A stretch of DNA of 64,000 bases from Paralithodes platypus (taxonomy: Eukaryota > Arthropoda > Malacostraca > Decapoda > Lithodidae), in contig CM064506.1 in NCBI GenBank assembly GCA_032716605.1, positions 23,316,421-23,380,420 of the forward strand. Direction: 5' to 3'. Below are positions 41,091 to 51,390 of this stretch, piece by piece. The number at the start of each line of letters is the position of its first letter. The stretch's first letter is position 1. The notes beneath the pieces are model-generated. The model did no database searches. It was not told the origin of the DNA and saw only the letters and a list, made by a program, of their open reading frames with translations. The position numbers were made by a program, and so were the translations under genes.

Positions 41091-41264
41091 ATCAAGCAAA
41101 CCTACAAAATATATATAAATGTTGATAATCAGAAAGTGAATTGCTTCAGTTTGGTGTTGCTTCGAAAGTTTGAGGACAACATTAACGTAGTAGTCATATT
41201 AATGGTATTATATGGCTGTTAACATTGGGCGAGTTGATTCAGCTTTGGAAGTATGCTATTCTCG

Positions 41265-41446
41265 TGTACTATAAACGACCAAAGTTCGTTCCCATCAACC
41301 AACCACTGCGTGAATCCGAAACACCTGGGGGTCGATAAACGAAGCATCTGAAATAAGTGCCAATAAATGGTTCGTGTTTCGACCCCCAGGTGATTCGGAT
41401 TCACAAGGTGGTAGGTTGGAGGAACGAACTTTTGTCGTTGATAGTA
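41265..41446. mobile_element. TA-P fold-back element
   Basis: Arms of ~65 bp: GTACTATAAACGACCAAAGT ... GTGAATCCGAAACACCTGGG, mirrored by CCCAGGTGATTCGGATTCAC ... TCGTTGATAGTAC. The last TA is shared with the TA-M copy that follows. Only one copy is seen. Confidence 0.7.
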
Positions 41447-41630
41447 CGGTTGGCCAAATAAGTCTTCTGTATTAATGTACGGTGTGTCAGAGGTTGAATA
41501 GGGTGTGTAAGGATATGCAGATGTTTGTATATCTCACTCGCAACGATGAATTAATGATTAGATAGTGCTGTTACCAATTATTGATCGAAATATACTTGGT
41601 GCCGCGACATCACTTATTTGGCCGACTGTA
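41445..41630 (+). mobile_element. TA-M MITE, copy 5
   Basis: TACGGTTGGCCAAATAAGTC / CACTTATTTGGCCGACTGTA, 186 bp; shorter than copy 3 by an internal deletion after AAGTC. Another CAG-type end (TACAGCCGCCCACACAAATA) abuts on the right. Confidence 0.8.
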
Positions 41631-41728
41631 CAGCCGCCCACACAAATACCTGGTACACTACTATAGGATGCACTTGAACTAGTGAACATTGAGGGAAAAC
41701 ACTGAATAGGAATAGGACATACTGTATA

Positions 41729-42089
41729 TTAAGGGGACACTGGTTATTTTTGTGGTCTATTTATTTATATATTCATATATATTTTTTTTTTTCCTCCCTA
41801 GACCTCCATCAAACTTAAAAAAAACATCCATTAGATCTCCCTTCAAGATTAGTTTGTACATTTTTCGGTAGAAAAATGTCATGGCCGGAGGCCGGTTCCT
41901 CCTCAATTGCTGGCTCGCTATCGCTCGCCAGGAGAAAAATCGACACCTAGAGGACACGAAAGGTCGTAATATGTGTCAAAAAGTCTTAAAATCGACACAC
42001 TAATGGGGCAAACCTCTGAAAATATCAACACAAATGGGGATAAACATGAGGAAGAAAGGGGACCAGGAACACGGCCCATCTCTCCTTAA
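41729..42089 (-). mobile_element. TTAA-A element, copy 23
   Basis: TTAAGGGGACACTGG to ATCTCTCCTTAA. The core GGCTCGCTATCGCTCGCC is exact and the GGCC hairpin is GGCCGGAGGCC. Confidence 0.8.
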
Positions 42090-42300
42090 AAGAAAAGTAT
42101 TAAAACAAATTCAAAGTATTTCGTCATTGTGTCAGACTTGCTCTAAATTTGTGCCACCTCTACCTGTCGGCTATTTTACAGTACACTCGGATACCATAGT
42201 CTCTAGTCCACTCGTAAGAATTCCTGGACCCTCTTATGTTTTTCTTTATGCAATTATGACTATTTGGATTGCTTTTTGGATAGAACTTGCTTTTAAGTAA
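42090..42300 (+). CDS. Unrecognised open frame with C-terminal hydrophobic segment
   Basis: About 70 codons after TTAA-A copy 23 with a normal-looking composition (SSLCQTCSKFVPPLPVGY ... IPGPSYVFLYAIM) and a terminal hydrophobic stretch ending IWIAFWIELAFK, TAA at 42298-42300. Its only Met lies inside the transposon, so it is not a complete gene. It could be a last exon or chance. No family is recognised. Confidence 0.2.
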
Positions 42301-42529
42301 ATAGTATATATAGTTTTGTAGTTGATTTATAGAAAAATATATTCATATATTGGCTTGCAAATATATATATATAGTTCCATATGTAACAACAGGTAAAGTC
42401 CACGAATATATACGAATTAATTAGAGACTATCCTTTTTTCATAGTTACTGCATGCCAATCTCCGCCATTCTGATGCCCCTGGTGGTACTCTCTTTGATTT
42501 ACGCTCAAGTATTCAAGGGACCAGATCTC
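42301..42529. other. AT-rich spacer, nothing recognised
   Basis: TA-rich sequence with no supported gene or known repeat. Confidence 0.5.
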
Positions 42530-42579
42530 TCTTTCTCTCTCTTGTTTTCACTCTCTCTCTCTCTCTCTGTCTCTGTCTC

Positions 42580-42614
<35 letters not shown>
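42530..42614. repeat. (CT)n microsatellite
   Basis: CT tract with TCTGTC variants. Confidence 0.95.
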
Positions 42615-42616
<2 letters not shown>

Positions 42617-42730
42617 GGACTGTGGAGTTCTCGAAAAGGGGCTCTAGTCCTGATGCTATTCTTGACTTACAGTGCGCTGGCTTAATAATCCAGAAGGGTT
42701 GATAGCCTCTGATGTCCTATTTTAACTAAC

Positions 42731-42942
42731 TATAGGTAGCGCCAGCGAACTTGACAATAATATTGACCCCCTTAACTTTTAACTCGAAATGAATGAAAGC
42801 AATCGGGCTAACGTTTCTAACATTTGGAAGAGTCCACCAGGAAATAGGTGTGGATATTTACAGCCAGTTTGCTTTCATTCATTTCAATTTATAATAAATT
42901 AAGGGGTCAAGATTATTGTCAAGTTCGTTGGCGCTACCTATA
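42731..42942. mobile_element. TA-G fold-back MITE, copy 2
   Basis: TATAGGTAGCGCCAGCGAAC / GTTCGTTGGCGCTACCTATA, 212 bp, inverted arms ~45 bp. Interior AGGAAATAGGTGTGGATATT identical with copy 1. Confidence 0.85.
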
Positions 42943-43413
42943 TCTCAAATATTATATCCATACCCATATTAAACATTCAGGAATATTAGTACAGGATATA
43001 TAGTTTGGTCTTTGGATATATATGCCACATGGTCACACATACACAATAAATAACGTTGTTTGATCACACCAAAATGGCGTCTAAATATGAAGATGTCCAC
43101 TCGTAGTACAATAATATCTAGAGCATTAAGGAGCGTGGGCGACATTCCATTCTCCCTCATTCACTTCGGTTCTTTTGCGTATCGTTCAATATACAATATA
43201 TTGATTAAGTTTAAAACCTGATTAGCTATTCTTCAATCAATTTAGTAAAGGCCTCAACACAGTTAATGTAAGCATTCTTGTAATAGGTTCTCAAACGTAG
43301 CTCGGATATATTGGTAACGAATTTCTTATTAAGCGGTTTCGAACAGAAGCTTCGAGCACAAACCCTTTAATCGAGCGCCATCTGACGGCGATTTCTTTAC
43401 TTTTGTTTTTCAG
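42943..43413. other. Non-repetitive sequence upstream of a possible exon
   Basis: No transposon is recognised here, unusual for this window. The last ~20 bases (TTCTTTACTTTTGTTTTTCAG) form a good polypyrimidine tract and 3' splice site. Confidence 0.4.
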
Positions 43414-43535
43414 TATGATGATGAACTCGGTGCGAAGAGGTTGTGTCGGTGGTGTGGTGATTTATATACGATACCGGGGGGGAAGCTCAAGAGAGGAATG
43501 TTGCTGACGGCTGAGTTTGGTCCTACGCTTGTAAG
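43414..43535 (+). CDS. Candidate internal exon of an unidentified gene
   Basis: A strong 3' splice site (TTTTGTTTTTCAG) precedes 122 bp, and a strong 5' splice site (GTAAG|GTAAGG) follows. The first frame is open throughout: YDDELGAKRLCRWCGDLYTI, then PGGKLKRGMLLTAEFGP, then TLV and a split codon; the other two frames contain stops or a weak start. A CxxC pair (CRWC) is present. No family is recognised and no neighbouring exon is found within the window. An alternative 5' site lies 5 bp earlier. Confidence 0.35.
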
Positions 43536-43947
43536 GTAAGGACAAGAAAAGTGTAATCTTTCACAAGTCTACTGTAGTTGGCGCTCGTCTGCCTCGCTCG
43601 TATGTACTGTTTTCTGTTGACTATACACACAATGTCGGGCTTTACGTTTAGGCTACGTTCACCTATTATGTTTTAGTAATTTAACAAGTTTGCAGGGGTG
43701 TGGGGACGGCAGCCTCCACCTAAGATAGGCCCACAGTGTCCCAGCCTCGGTCCTAATCTGTCATTACAATAGGTTCAGATCAGGTTAAGGTTATACAACG
43801 GCACCTCGTAGCCATTTTTTTACTTATCTATTTTCTGAACAGTGTAGAGAGAGAAGGGCTGTTGGAGTGGCTTTGTTGTGTGTGCTATTAGTCTATAATA
43901 GGTTAACACTAATCCCAGAGTTGCCAAATCAAGACACAATACGGTCA

Positions 43948-44341
43948 ATATACAGGAGGCGCTACAATATAGGTAGCAAAATTCTAATGGTAGTTTTGGG
44001 TTCCTATCATCATATGCTTCATTTCTATATACTTTTTATCCCCGGGAAAAAAAAAATAAAAAATCTTGGGATTTTTCATTAATTTTCTTGGGATTTTTTG
44101 TTTTGGTCATTAACCTAACCAAAAAACCTAACCTAATAGCCCCCAAATACATTTAGGTTAGGTTTTTTGGTTAGGTTAATACAAAAAATACAAATAAAAT
44201 CCAAGAAAAAATAAAAAACCCAAGATTTGTTTTTCTTTCCCGGGCATAAAAAGTATATAGAAATGAAGCATATGATGATAGGAACCCAAAACTACCATTA
44301 TAATTTTGCTACCTATATTGTAGCGCCTCCTGTATATTGAC
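43948..44341. mobile_element. TA-K, ~390-bp near-perfect palindromic element
   Basis: TA-flanked ends CAGGAGGCGCTACAATAT / ATATTGTAGCGCCTCCTG. The arms pair over ~180 bp (GTAGTTTTGGGTTCCTATCA / its complement). The centre is a perfect 28-bp hairpin of TAACC/TTAGG motifs (44109-44136 with 44153-44180) around a 16-base loop. Non-coding. Confidence 0.85.
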
Positions 44342-44380
44342 CCACAATACTCCGCTAGATCCGTTTCCAAAATTCGCTAG

Positions 44381-45280
44381 AAGGCCGGTGTAAAGTAATT
44401 GAGTTGCTGTATATCATTAGAATAATGCCACAATTTCTAGAATATCGCTCAAAAATGGCTCAAATCTCTCAGAATATCGCTAGAATTAGTGACGCTAGCT
44501 GTAAATATTTGCTGCTAGATCGACGTAAATACCTCTAGATTTAGCAGGAAAGTAGCTACAATGGCAACACTAACTAAACCCCGATCCAGCAACTCTGGCA
44601 AAAGCACAACTCACCTGTATGGTAACATCTTCAGCTGATTGGCGGAATGCGTCTGTGTCCGATTCTGTCGTCTGTTACTGTTGCAGATGTAGGAAAAGTT
44701 TGCCAATAATAATTTTGATAGTCCAATCTGCAGAATAAATAAATATAAAATACCTAAATATATCAATTCAGTTATAGCCGTATGAATCTCCAGATATAAT
44801 AAACAATCACCAGTTTTTCTTTTTTCTTAGCTTGCTAGACAGCCAGCATGTTTCAGACAAAGTCGTGCACAACACATGAATTTATATACTTGGAAAAATC
44901 AACACAAATCATCGGTATTAGTAGATATAAAAGGACAATAACAAATAACTGCACCAAATAAAATGTCAGAATCATATCTAAATACCGTTTCTGGCATTGA
45001 GTGCGAGTAGTTTGGGGTGGTAGGCCTTGTCTCGTCTTGTCTGTTGATTGAAGGGCTGTGTGGGCAGGCCCACAGCTGCAGTGGCGATGTAGGAGGCGGG
45101 AGATTCGGTTATACTGATGTTTTGGACCGACAGTTAGCCCATCGATCTGTTTAGGCCTAATAGGTCCGGTAGAGCATATACATCATTGCTATATATGGCA
45201 TTAAGAGCGGAAATGTATTACAAGGGAGAAGAAAAAAAACCGCTAAAATACATGTATAGGCCTAGGCTACTGTAAAACAA
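44381..45280. other. Mostly unique sequence; no confirmed gene
   Basis: No repeat family is recognised over ~900 bp. GAATATCGCT.(A)AGAA-like phrases repeat at 44400-44490. On the minus strand CCATACAGGTGAGTTGTG (44614-44631) fits a 5' splice site just after an ATG (AAGATGTTACCATACAG), so a first exon is possible but unsupported. Confidence 0.35.
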
Positions 45281-45299
45281 TAAGTTTTTCAGCCAGTAC

Positions 45300-45450
45300 C
45301 CAACCAGCGGGGGTGTATATTAGGTTAGGTTAGGTTAGGTTGTTAAGTTAGGCTAATGGCACAAAAAAAAAAAAAAAAAGTAACCTAACCAGCGGGGGTG
45401 GCAGCCCCCACCCACAGTATACTAGGTTAGGTTAGGTAAGGTTGTTAGGT
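45300..45450. repeat. Interstitial TTAGG runs with a duplicated CCAGCGGGGGTG block
   Basis: AACCAGCGGGGGTG occurs at 45302 and 45386. Each is followed by (TTAGG)n (45321-45342; 45421-45445) and GGCTAAT.GC. TTAGG is the arthropod telomeric unit; these short internal runs are not a chromosome end. Confidence 0.8.
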
Positions 45451-45730
45451 TAGGCTAATAGCCTAGAAAAAAAATAAAATAAAAATAGTCTAATAGGGGT
45501 GTGTTTTTAGATTGTTGGATAATGGGTAAATACTAATTTCCGCTCCTCTTCAGTATAAAACAACACTATATCTGAAGGAAAAAATACAAAAAAAAAAAAA
45601 AACTTACTGAAATCGCTGTCGGTCCAAAAAGTCAGGTTTACCGGAGATTCAAATTGTCGACCTCGCATAATTTTGCCATCAAAGAATGTTTTGAGATATT
45701 TGGGAGCGGAATTAAAATAGAACTGCATAT

Positions 45731-45921
45731 TTAATCCATACTGTACCGGTGACGTCCTTTTCATTATATTCTGGCAACTATTAGATTATTTGTATTAAGT
45801 TTAGGAAAGTACTCTAATCCTTAATAGGCTACAAACTATCTCAATTAATCCGTTTAGCTGAAATCTTTTAATAGTTGCCATAATATACTGAAAAGGACGT
45901 CACCAGTACAGAAGGGGTTAA
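45731..45921. mobile_element. pB-C MITE, copy 10
   Basis: 191 bp, TTAATCCATACTGTACCGGT to CCAGTACAGAAGGGGTTAA. Part of the right inner arm (the CTTCCTAAGCTG side) is deleted. Confidence 0.8.
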
Positions 45922-45939
45922 TAGTTTAATAATCTATGG

Positions 45940-46212
45940 TCGGGGGCCATGGGAGTGCTGGAGCGACCCTGGTCTCTGGGTATTCTCCTGGGTGACCTAG
46001 ATGTGTGTGAATTTTGTGTTTTGTCTGTGTTCGCTGTTTTGTCTTGTGTTTTGTGTTTTCCTGTTCTTGCTCTGTCTTGAGTCGGCCACCCCCAAGAAAA
46101 TACAAAAAACAATATATATAATAATTATAATAATAAAATAGAGGAAAAATAAAATAAAAAAATAGGAAAAGTGGGGATTGGGCCTGAGCATATAGATAGA
46201 TAGATAGATATA
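45940..46212 (+). repeat. Repeat Q, copy 3, with GATA tail
   Basis: GGTCTCTGGGTATTCTCCTG ... GCTCTGTCTTGAGTCGGCC ... AAAGTGGGGATTGGGCCTGAG, then four TAGA units. An AT-rich stretch is inserted in the middle (46110-46160). Confidence 0.7.
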
Positions 46213-46319
46213 TTGCGAAGTTTTGTATTATTCTAGTTTACAATTACATCGGTTCTGTAGTTTCACCATATTGTATTGCGTTTGTTCAGTTCGGGTATCA
46301 GGAGGGTCAGAACAAATGT

Positions 46320-47006
46320 ATCTCGTTCTTCTGTCCTTGGACATGGTATTGTTGTTGCTGTTGTCTTTGTTAGAGTTGTTGTTGTTTCGAATTATTTTGT
46401 TGTTTTGTTAGTTTTTGTTCGAATTGTTGTTTTATTGTTTAGTTTTTATTTGTTCGAAGTTTTGTTTTCATTCTATTTGTTGGAGTTGTTGTTTTCATGT
46501 GATTGTTGTTGTTAATTGTGTGAGTTGTTATTTTCATGTTATTGATGTTTTTTTGTTCGAGTTGTTGTTTTCTTGTTAATTGTTCGAGTTGTTGTTTTCT
46601 TGATGTTTTTGTTCGAATTGATTTTGTGAGTTGTTTGTTTTTTGTTACTGATGTCGGTGATGTTGGAGTTGTTGTTATTGGTGTTATATTTGCCATTGCT
46701 GTTGTTATTGTTGGAGTTATTGCTGTTGTTATTGGTGTTATTATTGTTGTTATTATTGTTGTTATTGATGTTATTGTTATGTTTGTCATTGCTGTTGTTA
46801 TTGTTGGTGAGGAGACAGGTGGCAATATACGGTGGGTTGTTATTGATGTTCTTATTGTTATTTTTGTTGTTCTTATTGTTATTGCTGTTATTATTGTTGT
46901 TATTGCTGTTCTTGTTATTTTTGTTATTGCTGTTATTGTTATTATTGTTGCTATAATTGTTGTTATTTCTGTTGTTGTTATTGTTATTACTGTTGTTATT
47001 GTTATG
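46320..47006. repeat. TTGTTA/TTGTTG degenerate repeat
   Basis: About 690 bp of GTTGTTATTGTT-type units with TTCGAGTTGTTGTTTTC phrases in the first half. One unique island (AGGAGACAGGTGGCAATATA at ~46810). Leu/Val/Ile-rich frames are artefacts. Confidence 0.9.
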
Positions 47007-47131
47007 TAGTAGACGTGTGGTGATGGATGGTGGGTGTGAACAGCGGTGGTGGAGAGGATTGACGACTCTGTTTGCCTCACATGCAGATATATGGTATACA
47101 CTCGGTTACCCTGCCTCTATAGTCTATGCAG

Positions 47132-47316
47132 TATAGGTAGGCCAAACATCGTATCCACTAACCCTTATAACTCACAACACGACTAGAGTAATCGAGCTAA
47201 TATTTCTACTATCTGTGAAGAATCAGGCGGGGATTAGGTGTTGAAATTTGCAGCCCATTTTCTCTAGCCCTTTTTTAGTCATAGAGCTAAGGAATCACAC
47301 TGTCTGGCCTACTTAT
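47132..47316. mobile_element. TA-H fold-back MITE, copy 2
   Basis: TATAGGTAGGCCAAACA / TGTCTGGCCTACTTATA ends and interior GAGCTAATATTTCTAC as in copy 1 at 32769. Confidence 0.75.
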
Positions 47317-47453
47317 AATGAATGGTCTATACTCTACTCATGAACATTCGTGGACTTCACCTATTTCTAACTATGGAAATATATCTCTGGAAATTAATTT
47401 ATGAGTATAGTTTTCTATACATCAACTATAAAACTTTATGATAAATGTTTACC

Positions 47454-47932
47454 TATGGTCCCGTTAAAATATCCTCAAGTAACCTATTAAAAACTGTTCA
47501 GGGGACTGGTTAGAACTTGTAGGATGTTTAAGTGAATGTCGGAAACCAGTATTTACTGAGAAATAAGTCTTAAAATGCGCTATGGGTCACCCAGGGTCCC
47601 TGCCCTCTCTTTCCCAGGTAATGTTATGTTATGTTATATTATATTATATTATATATTATATTATATTATATATTATATTATATTATATTATATTATATTA
47701 GGGTTAGGTTAGGTTAGGTTAATATAATATAATATTTGTACATTATGGGCAGTGGGCGGGGCCGCGCGTATGTGGCGGCTTACAGACCCTCCCGTAAAAC
47801 ATAGCGCATTTTAAGACTTTTATTTCTCAGTAAATACTGATTTACGACCTTCAATTAAACATCCTACAAGTTCTAACCAGTCCCCTGAACAGTTTTTAAT
47901 AGGTTACTTGAGGATATTTTAACGGGACCATA
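47454..47932. mobile_element. TA-N fold-back element
   Basis: Arms of ~130 bp: TATGGTCCCGTTAAAATATC ... CTTAAAATGCGCTATG, mirrored by CATAGCGCATTTTAAGAC ... TTTTAACGGGACCATA. The loop holds a TTATA-type microsatellite (47625-47699), GGTTAGGTTAGGTTAGG and a GC-rich block (GGGCGGGGCCGCGCG). Single copy. Confidence 0.8.
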
Positions 47933-47939
47933 GCTAAAT

Positions 47940-48190
47940 TTTTACCACGAAATTTGATTGGCAGATAGGATATGCGCAAAGGAAGAAGTTATTCAATATA
48001 GGTGATCGGTAGAGCGCATACTTCCGTCAGCGTAGGTGGCTCACAAAGTAATGGACCAATGTTCACGAAATTTGGTGGGCAGATAGGATATACGCCAAGG
48101 AAGAAGTGATTCCATTTACGAGGCGATTGGTCGAGTGCATACCTCCGCCAGCGTAAGCGGAGGTATGTGCTCTCCCAAGTGCCCCTCTAG
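47940..48190. repeat. Diverged ~105-bp duplication
   Basis: ACGAAATTTG.TTGGCAGATAGGATAT.CGC through GAGCGCATACTTCCGTCAGC occurs twice (from 47948 and 48069). The source repeat is not identified. Confidence 0.7.
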
Positions 48191-48197
48191 TTTTACT

Positions 48198-48412
48198 TTA
48201 ACCTCTTCTGTACCGACGATGTCTTTTTCATTACAATCTGGCCATTATTAGACAATTTTAGTCAGCTTAGGTAGGATATCAACCAATTAAAAGACTACAA
48301 ACTATCTTAATTAATCCTTTTAGCTACCATATATCCTTCCTAAGCTTCATGAAATCGTATAAATTTAGCTGAAATCAAATAAGAAAGAAGTCACCGGTGC
48401 TGATAGCGTTAA
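48198..48412. mobile_element. pB-C MITE, copy 11 (complete)
   Basis: 215 bp, TTAACCTCTTCTGTACCGAC start, GTCACCGGTGCTGATAGCGTTAA-like end, arms CAGCTTAGGTAGGAT / ATCCTTCCTAAGCTT. Confidence 0.85.
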
Positions 48413-48525
48413 CTTTCTCTCTTTTTCCCTCCTATCGTTTCATTTACTCACTATTTCTCTCGAACTTTCTTGCGTTTATTAATCCCTTTTCCTTGGTCAG
48501 TTTAACTTTTTCAATAATTTAACCC

Positions 48526-48862
48526 TTAAGGGGAGAATTCCACTTGAGGGATTTTTTTTCTGGACCCCTTTCTCCCTCATGTTTAGCCCCATTGCTTTTG
48601 AGATCTTAAGACGTTCGCCCCATTAGTTTGGCGATTTTAAGAACTTTCACCCTATTTATGTCACTTTTAAGACCTTTAGTGCCATTTAGGTGTCTATTTT
48701 TTCCTGGCGAACGATAGCGAGCCTGTAATTTAAGAGGAACCGGCCATTGGCCGGGAAATTTTTCTACCGAAAAATGTACACATTTATCTTGAAAGGGGGT
48801 CAATGGAGTGTAATTTCAAGCTTGATGGAAGTCTAGGAAACACACTAAAAACCTCCCCTTAA
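48526..48862 (+). mobile_element. TTAA-A element, copy 24 (intact, reference copy)
   Basis: 337 bp, TTAAGGGGAGAATTCC to ACCTCCCCTTAA. Order from the left: ~60-bp left end; four iterated units of ~30-32 bp (CCCCATTGCTTTTGAGATCT.., CCCCATTAGTTTGGCGATTT.., CCCTATTTATGTCACTTTTA.., TGCCATTTAGGTGTC..); core GCGAACGATAGCGAGCC; hairpin CCGGCCATTGGCCGG; hairpin with TACC loop; AAGGGGGTC; CAAGCTTGATGGAAGTCTAG; right end. No coding capacity. The right TTAA is shared with pB-D copy 3. Confidence 0.92.
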
Positions 48863-49717
48863 AGGATTATGACGCTTTTTGACAGTTTATTCTGGCTATC
48901 ATAAAACTATGTCATCCAGTTTAAGAAGGATCTGTGGGAGTTATGAGGGCAAAGACTATCTCAAATAACCCTCTGACTTCCACATGCCCTTCCTAATAAC
49001 CCTCTGACTTCCACATGCCCTTCCTAATAACCCTCTGACTTCCACATGCCCTTCCTAATAACCCTCTGACTTCCACATGCCCTTCCTAATAACCCTCTGA
49101 CTTCCACATGCCCTTCCTAATAACCCTCTGACTTCCACATGCCCTTCCTAATAACCCTCTGACTTCCACATGCCCTTCCTAATAACCCTCTGACTTCCAC
49201 ATGCCCTTCCTAATAACCCTCTGACTTCCACATGCCCTTCCTAATAACCCTCTGACTTCCACATGCCCTTCCTAATAACCCTCTGACTTCCACATGCCCT
49301 TCCTAATAACCCTCTGACTTCCACATGCCCTTCCTAATAACCCTCTGACTTCCACATGCCCTTCCTAATAACCCTCTGACTTCCACATGCCCTTCCTAAT
49401 AACCCTCTGACTTCCACATGCCCTTCCTAATAACCCTCTGACTTCCACATGCCCTTCCTAATAACCCTCTGACTTCCACATGCCCTTCCTAATAACCCTC
49501 TGACTTCCACATGCCCTTCCTAATAACCCTCTGACTTCCACATGCCCTTCCTAATAACCCTCTGACTTCCACATGCCCTTCCTAATAACCCTCTGACTTC
49601 CACATGCCCTTCCTAATAACCCTCTGACTTCCACATGCCCTTCCTAATCTGAGTACATTCGTCTAATAACAGCCGGAAAACAGAAAATGAATGCGTTTTG
49701 AATCTTGAAAGGGTTAA
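48859..49717. mobile_element. pB-D MITE, copy 3, swollen by a 31-bp array
   Basis: Left arm TTAAAGGATTATGACGC ... CAGTTTAAGAAGGATCTG and right arm TCGTCTAATAACAGCC ... CTTGAAAGGGTTAA are those of pB-D. Between them, from 48969 to 49649, CCCTCTGACTTCCACATGCC + CTTCCTAATAA is repeated 22 times at exactly 31 bp. Other copies (34336, 55325) have the segment once. Confidence 0.95.
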
Positions 49718-49843
49718 TCATGACGTCTTATTAATTATATTCTTGCTATATTTAGACTATTTTGTGCAGTTTAAGAAGGATCTGTGGTAGTAAAAAGGGT
49801 TAAGGGAGATAGTTCGAAGCCTGTTAATTGCTGTAGGCCCTCT
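49714..49843. mobile_element. pB-C MITE, left half
   Basis: TTAATCATGACGTCTTATTA and TTTAGACTATTTTGTGCAG up to GCTGTAGGCCCTC. The right half is replaced by C and CT runs. It shares a TTAA with pB-D copy 3. Confidence 0.7.
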
Positions 49844-49879
49844 CCCCCCCCCCCCCCCACTCTCTCTCTCTCTCTCTCT

Positions 49880-50207
49880 CTTTCTCTCTTCTTCTTTGCT
49901 ATCCTTTCCTTCCACTTTCACTCAGGGGTTGCTATCACTACTAGAATAAAGTCCTGGCCACCTCGCAGCAATCGTAAGGTCTTTGTGGCTAGTGTACCTA
50001 TGTAAATCTATGTACATATATGTAAATACAGTATATGTCAATCTCTCTCTCTCTCTCTCTTCTTCTTCTTCTTTGCTATCCTTTCCTTCCACTTTCACTC
50101 AGGGGTTGCTATCTCTACTAGAATTAAGTCCTGGCCACCTCGCAGCGATCGTAAGGTCTTTGTGGCTAGTGTACCTATGTACATATATGTAAATACAGTA
50201 TATGTCA

Positions 50208-50230
<23 letters not shown>
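49880..50230. repeat. 177-bp tandem duplication including a CT tract
   Basis: CTTTGCTATCCTTTCCTTCC ... GTAAATACAGTATATGTCAA occurs at 49894 and 50071. Only single-base differences and one short insertion separate them. Confidence 0.9.
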
Positions 50231-50586
<356 letters not shown>

Positions 50587-50587
<1 letters not shown>

Positions 50588-51009
50588 ATAGGAGCTATTT
50601 TCCACCTACCCTTCCGATACTCGCCATTTTTTCGGTGCAACTCTTTCCATCGATTGAAGAGAGGGAGAGACAAAGGGCCGGTGAGGATGTGTGGGCCGGA
50701 GAACACCCAATTTTTCCCGTCCAGTTGCGGCAGTTATGGTAGAGTGAAAGAACACCGTGGATCTCTGCTGTTAGTCATGTAGAGCAGATTAACCAGACCA
50801 GCTGTTGTTGTCGTTGTTGTTGGTATTGTTATTGCTGTTGTTATTATTGTTCTTCTGTATTATTGTTGTTTTATTATTATTGGTTTCATTGGTTTCATTA
50901 ATTAGGTTTATTTGTAATTTATTTAGTGGGTTGGTTATAATGTGAAACGATACAAAGATAGACAATGAGATATATCTATGATGTAATTGACTGTGTATGC
51001 AGTAATTGT
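50587..51009. other. Spacer, nothing recognised
   Basis: A GC-balanced stretch to 50790, then TTG/TTATTA repeats to 50890 and AT-rich sequence. No supported gene. Confidence 0.45.
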
Positions 51010-51381
51010 TTAAGGGAACCCACCTAGCTTTTTTTTTTTATCTTTTTCTCCCTCTGTCTTTGACTTGTATCCATTCGGCCCCATTCAGCCTACTGTTTTA
51101 AGATGTTTACCCCCATTCAGGTATCAATATTTTCTTGACGAGCGGTAGCGAGCCAGCATATATATATTTTAGTTTTGACAGCAAGCTAAACTTTTACATT
51201 TTTCGATAGAAAAATTTCTCCAAGCCGGATTTCTCCATACAATGCTGGCTCGCTATCGCTCGCCAGGAAGAAATCGACACCTGGATGGGGATAAACGTTT
51301 TAAAACAGTTGGGTGAATGGAGCCGAATGGATACAAGCCAGGGAAAGAGAGAAAAGGAGAGAGAGGGAAAAAAAAACGGTG
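51010..51381 (-). mobile_element. TTAA-B fold-back element, copy 8 (right end lost)
   Basis: TTAAGGGAACCCACC start, arms CCCATTCAGGTATCAATATT / CGACACCTGGATGGGG, shortened central hairpin (CTCCAAGCCGGA). The right arm stops at a LINE-a insertion without CCCCTTAA. Confidence 0.8.
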
Positions 51382-51390
51382 TGATATTGT

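Noticed and set aside
45321..45445. Chromosome end or telomere
   Set aside because: Only a few TTAGG units, with other sequence on both sides; interstitial motif only.
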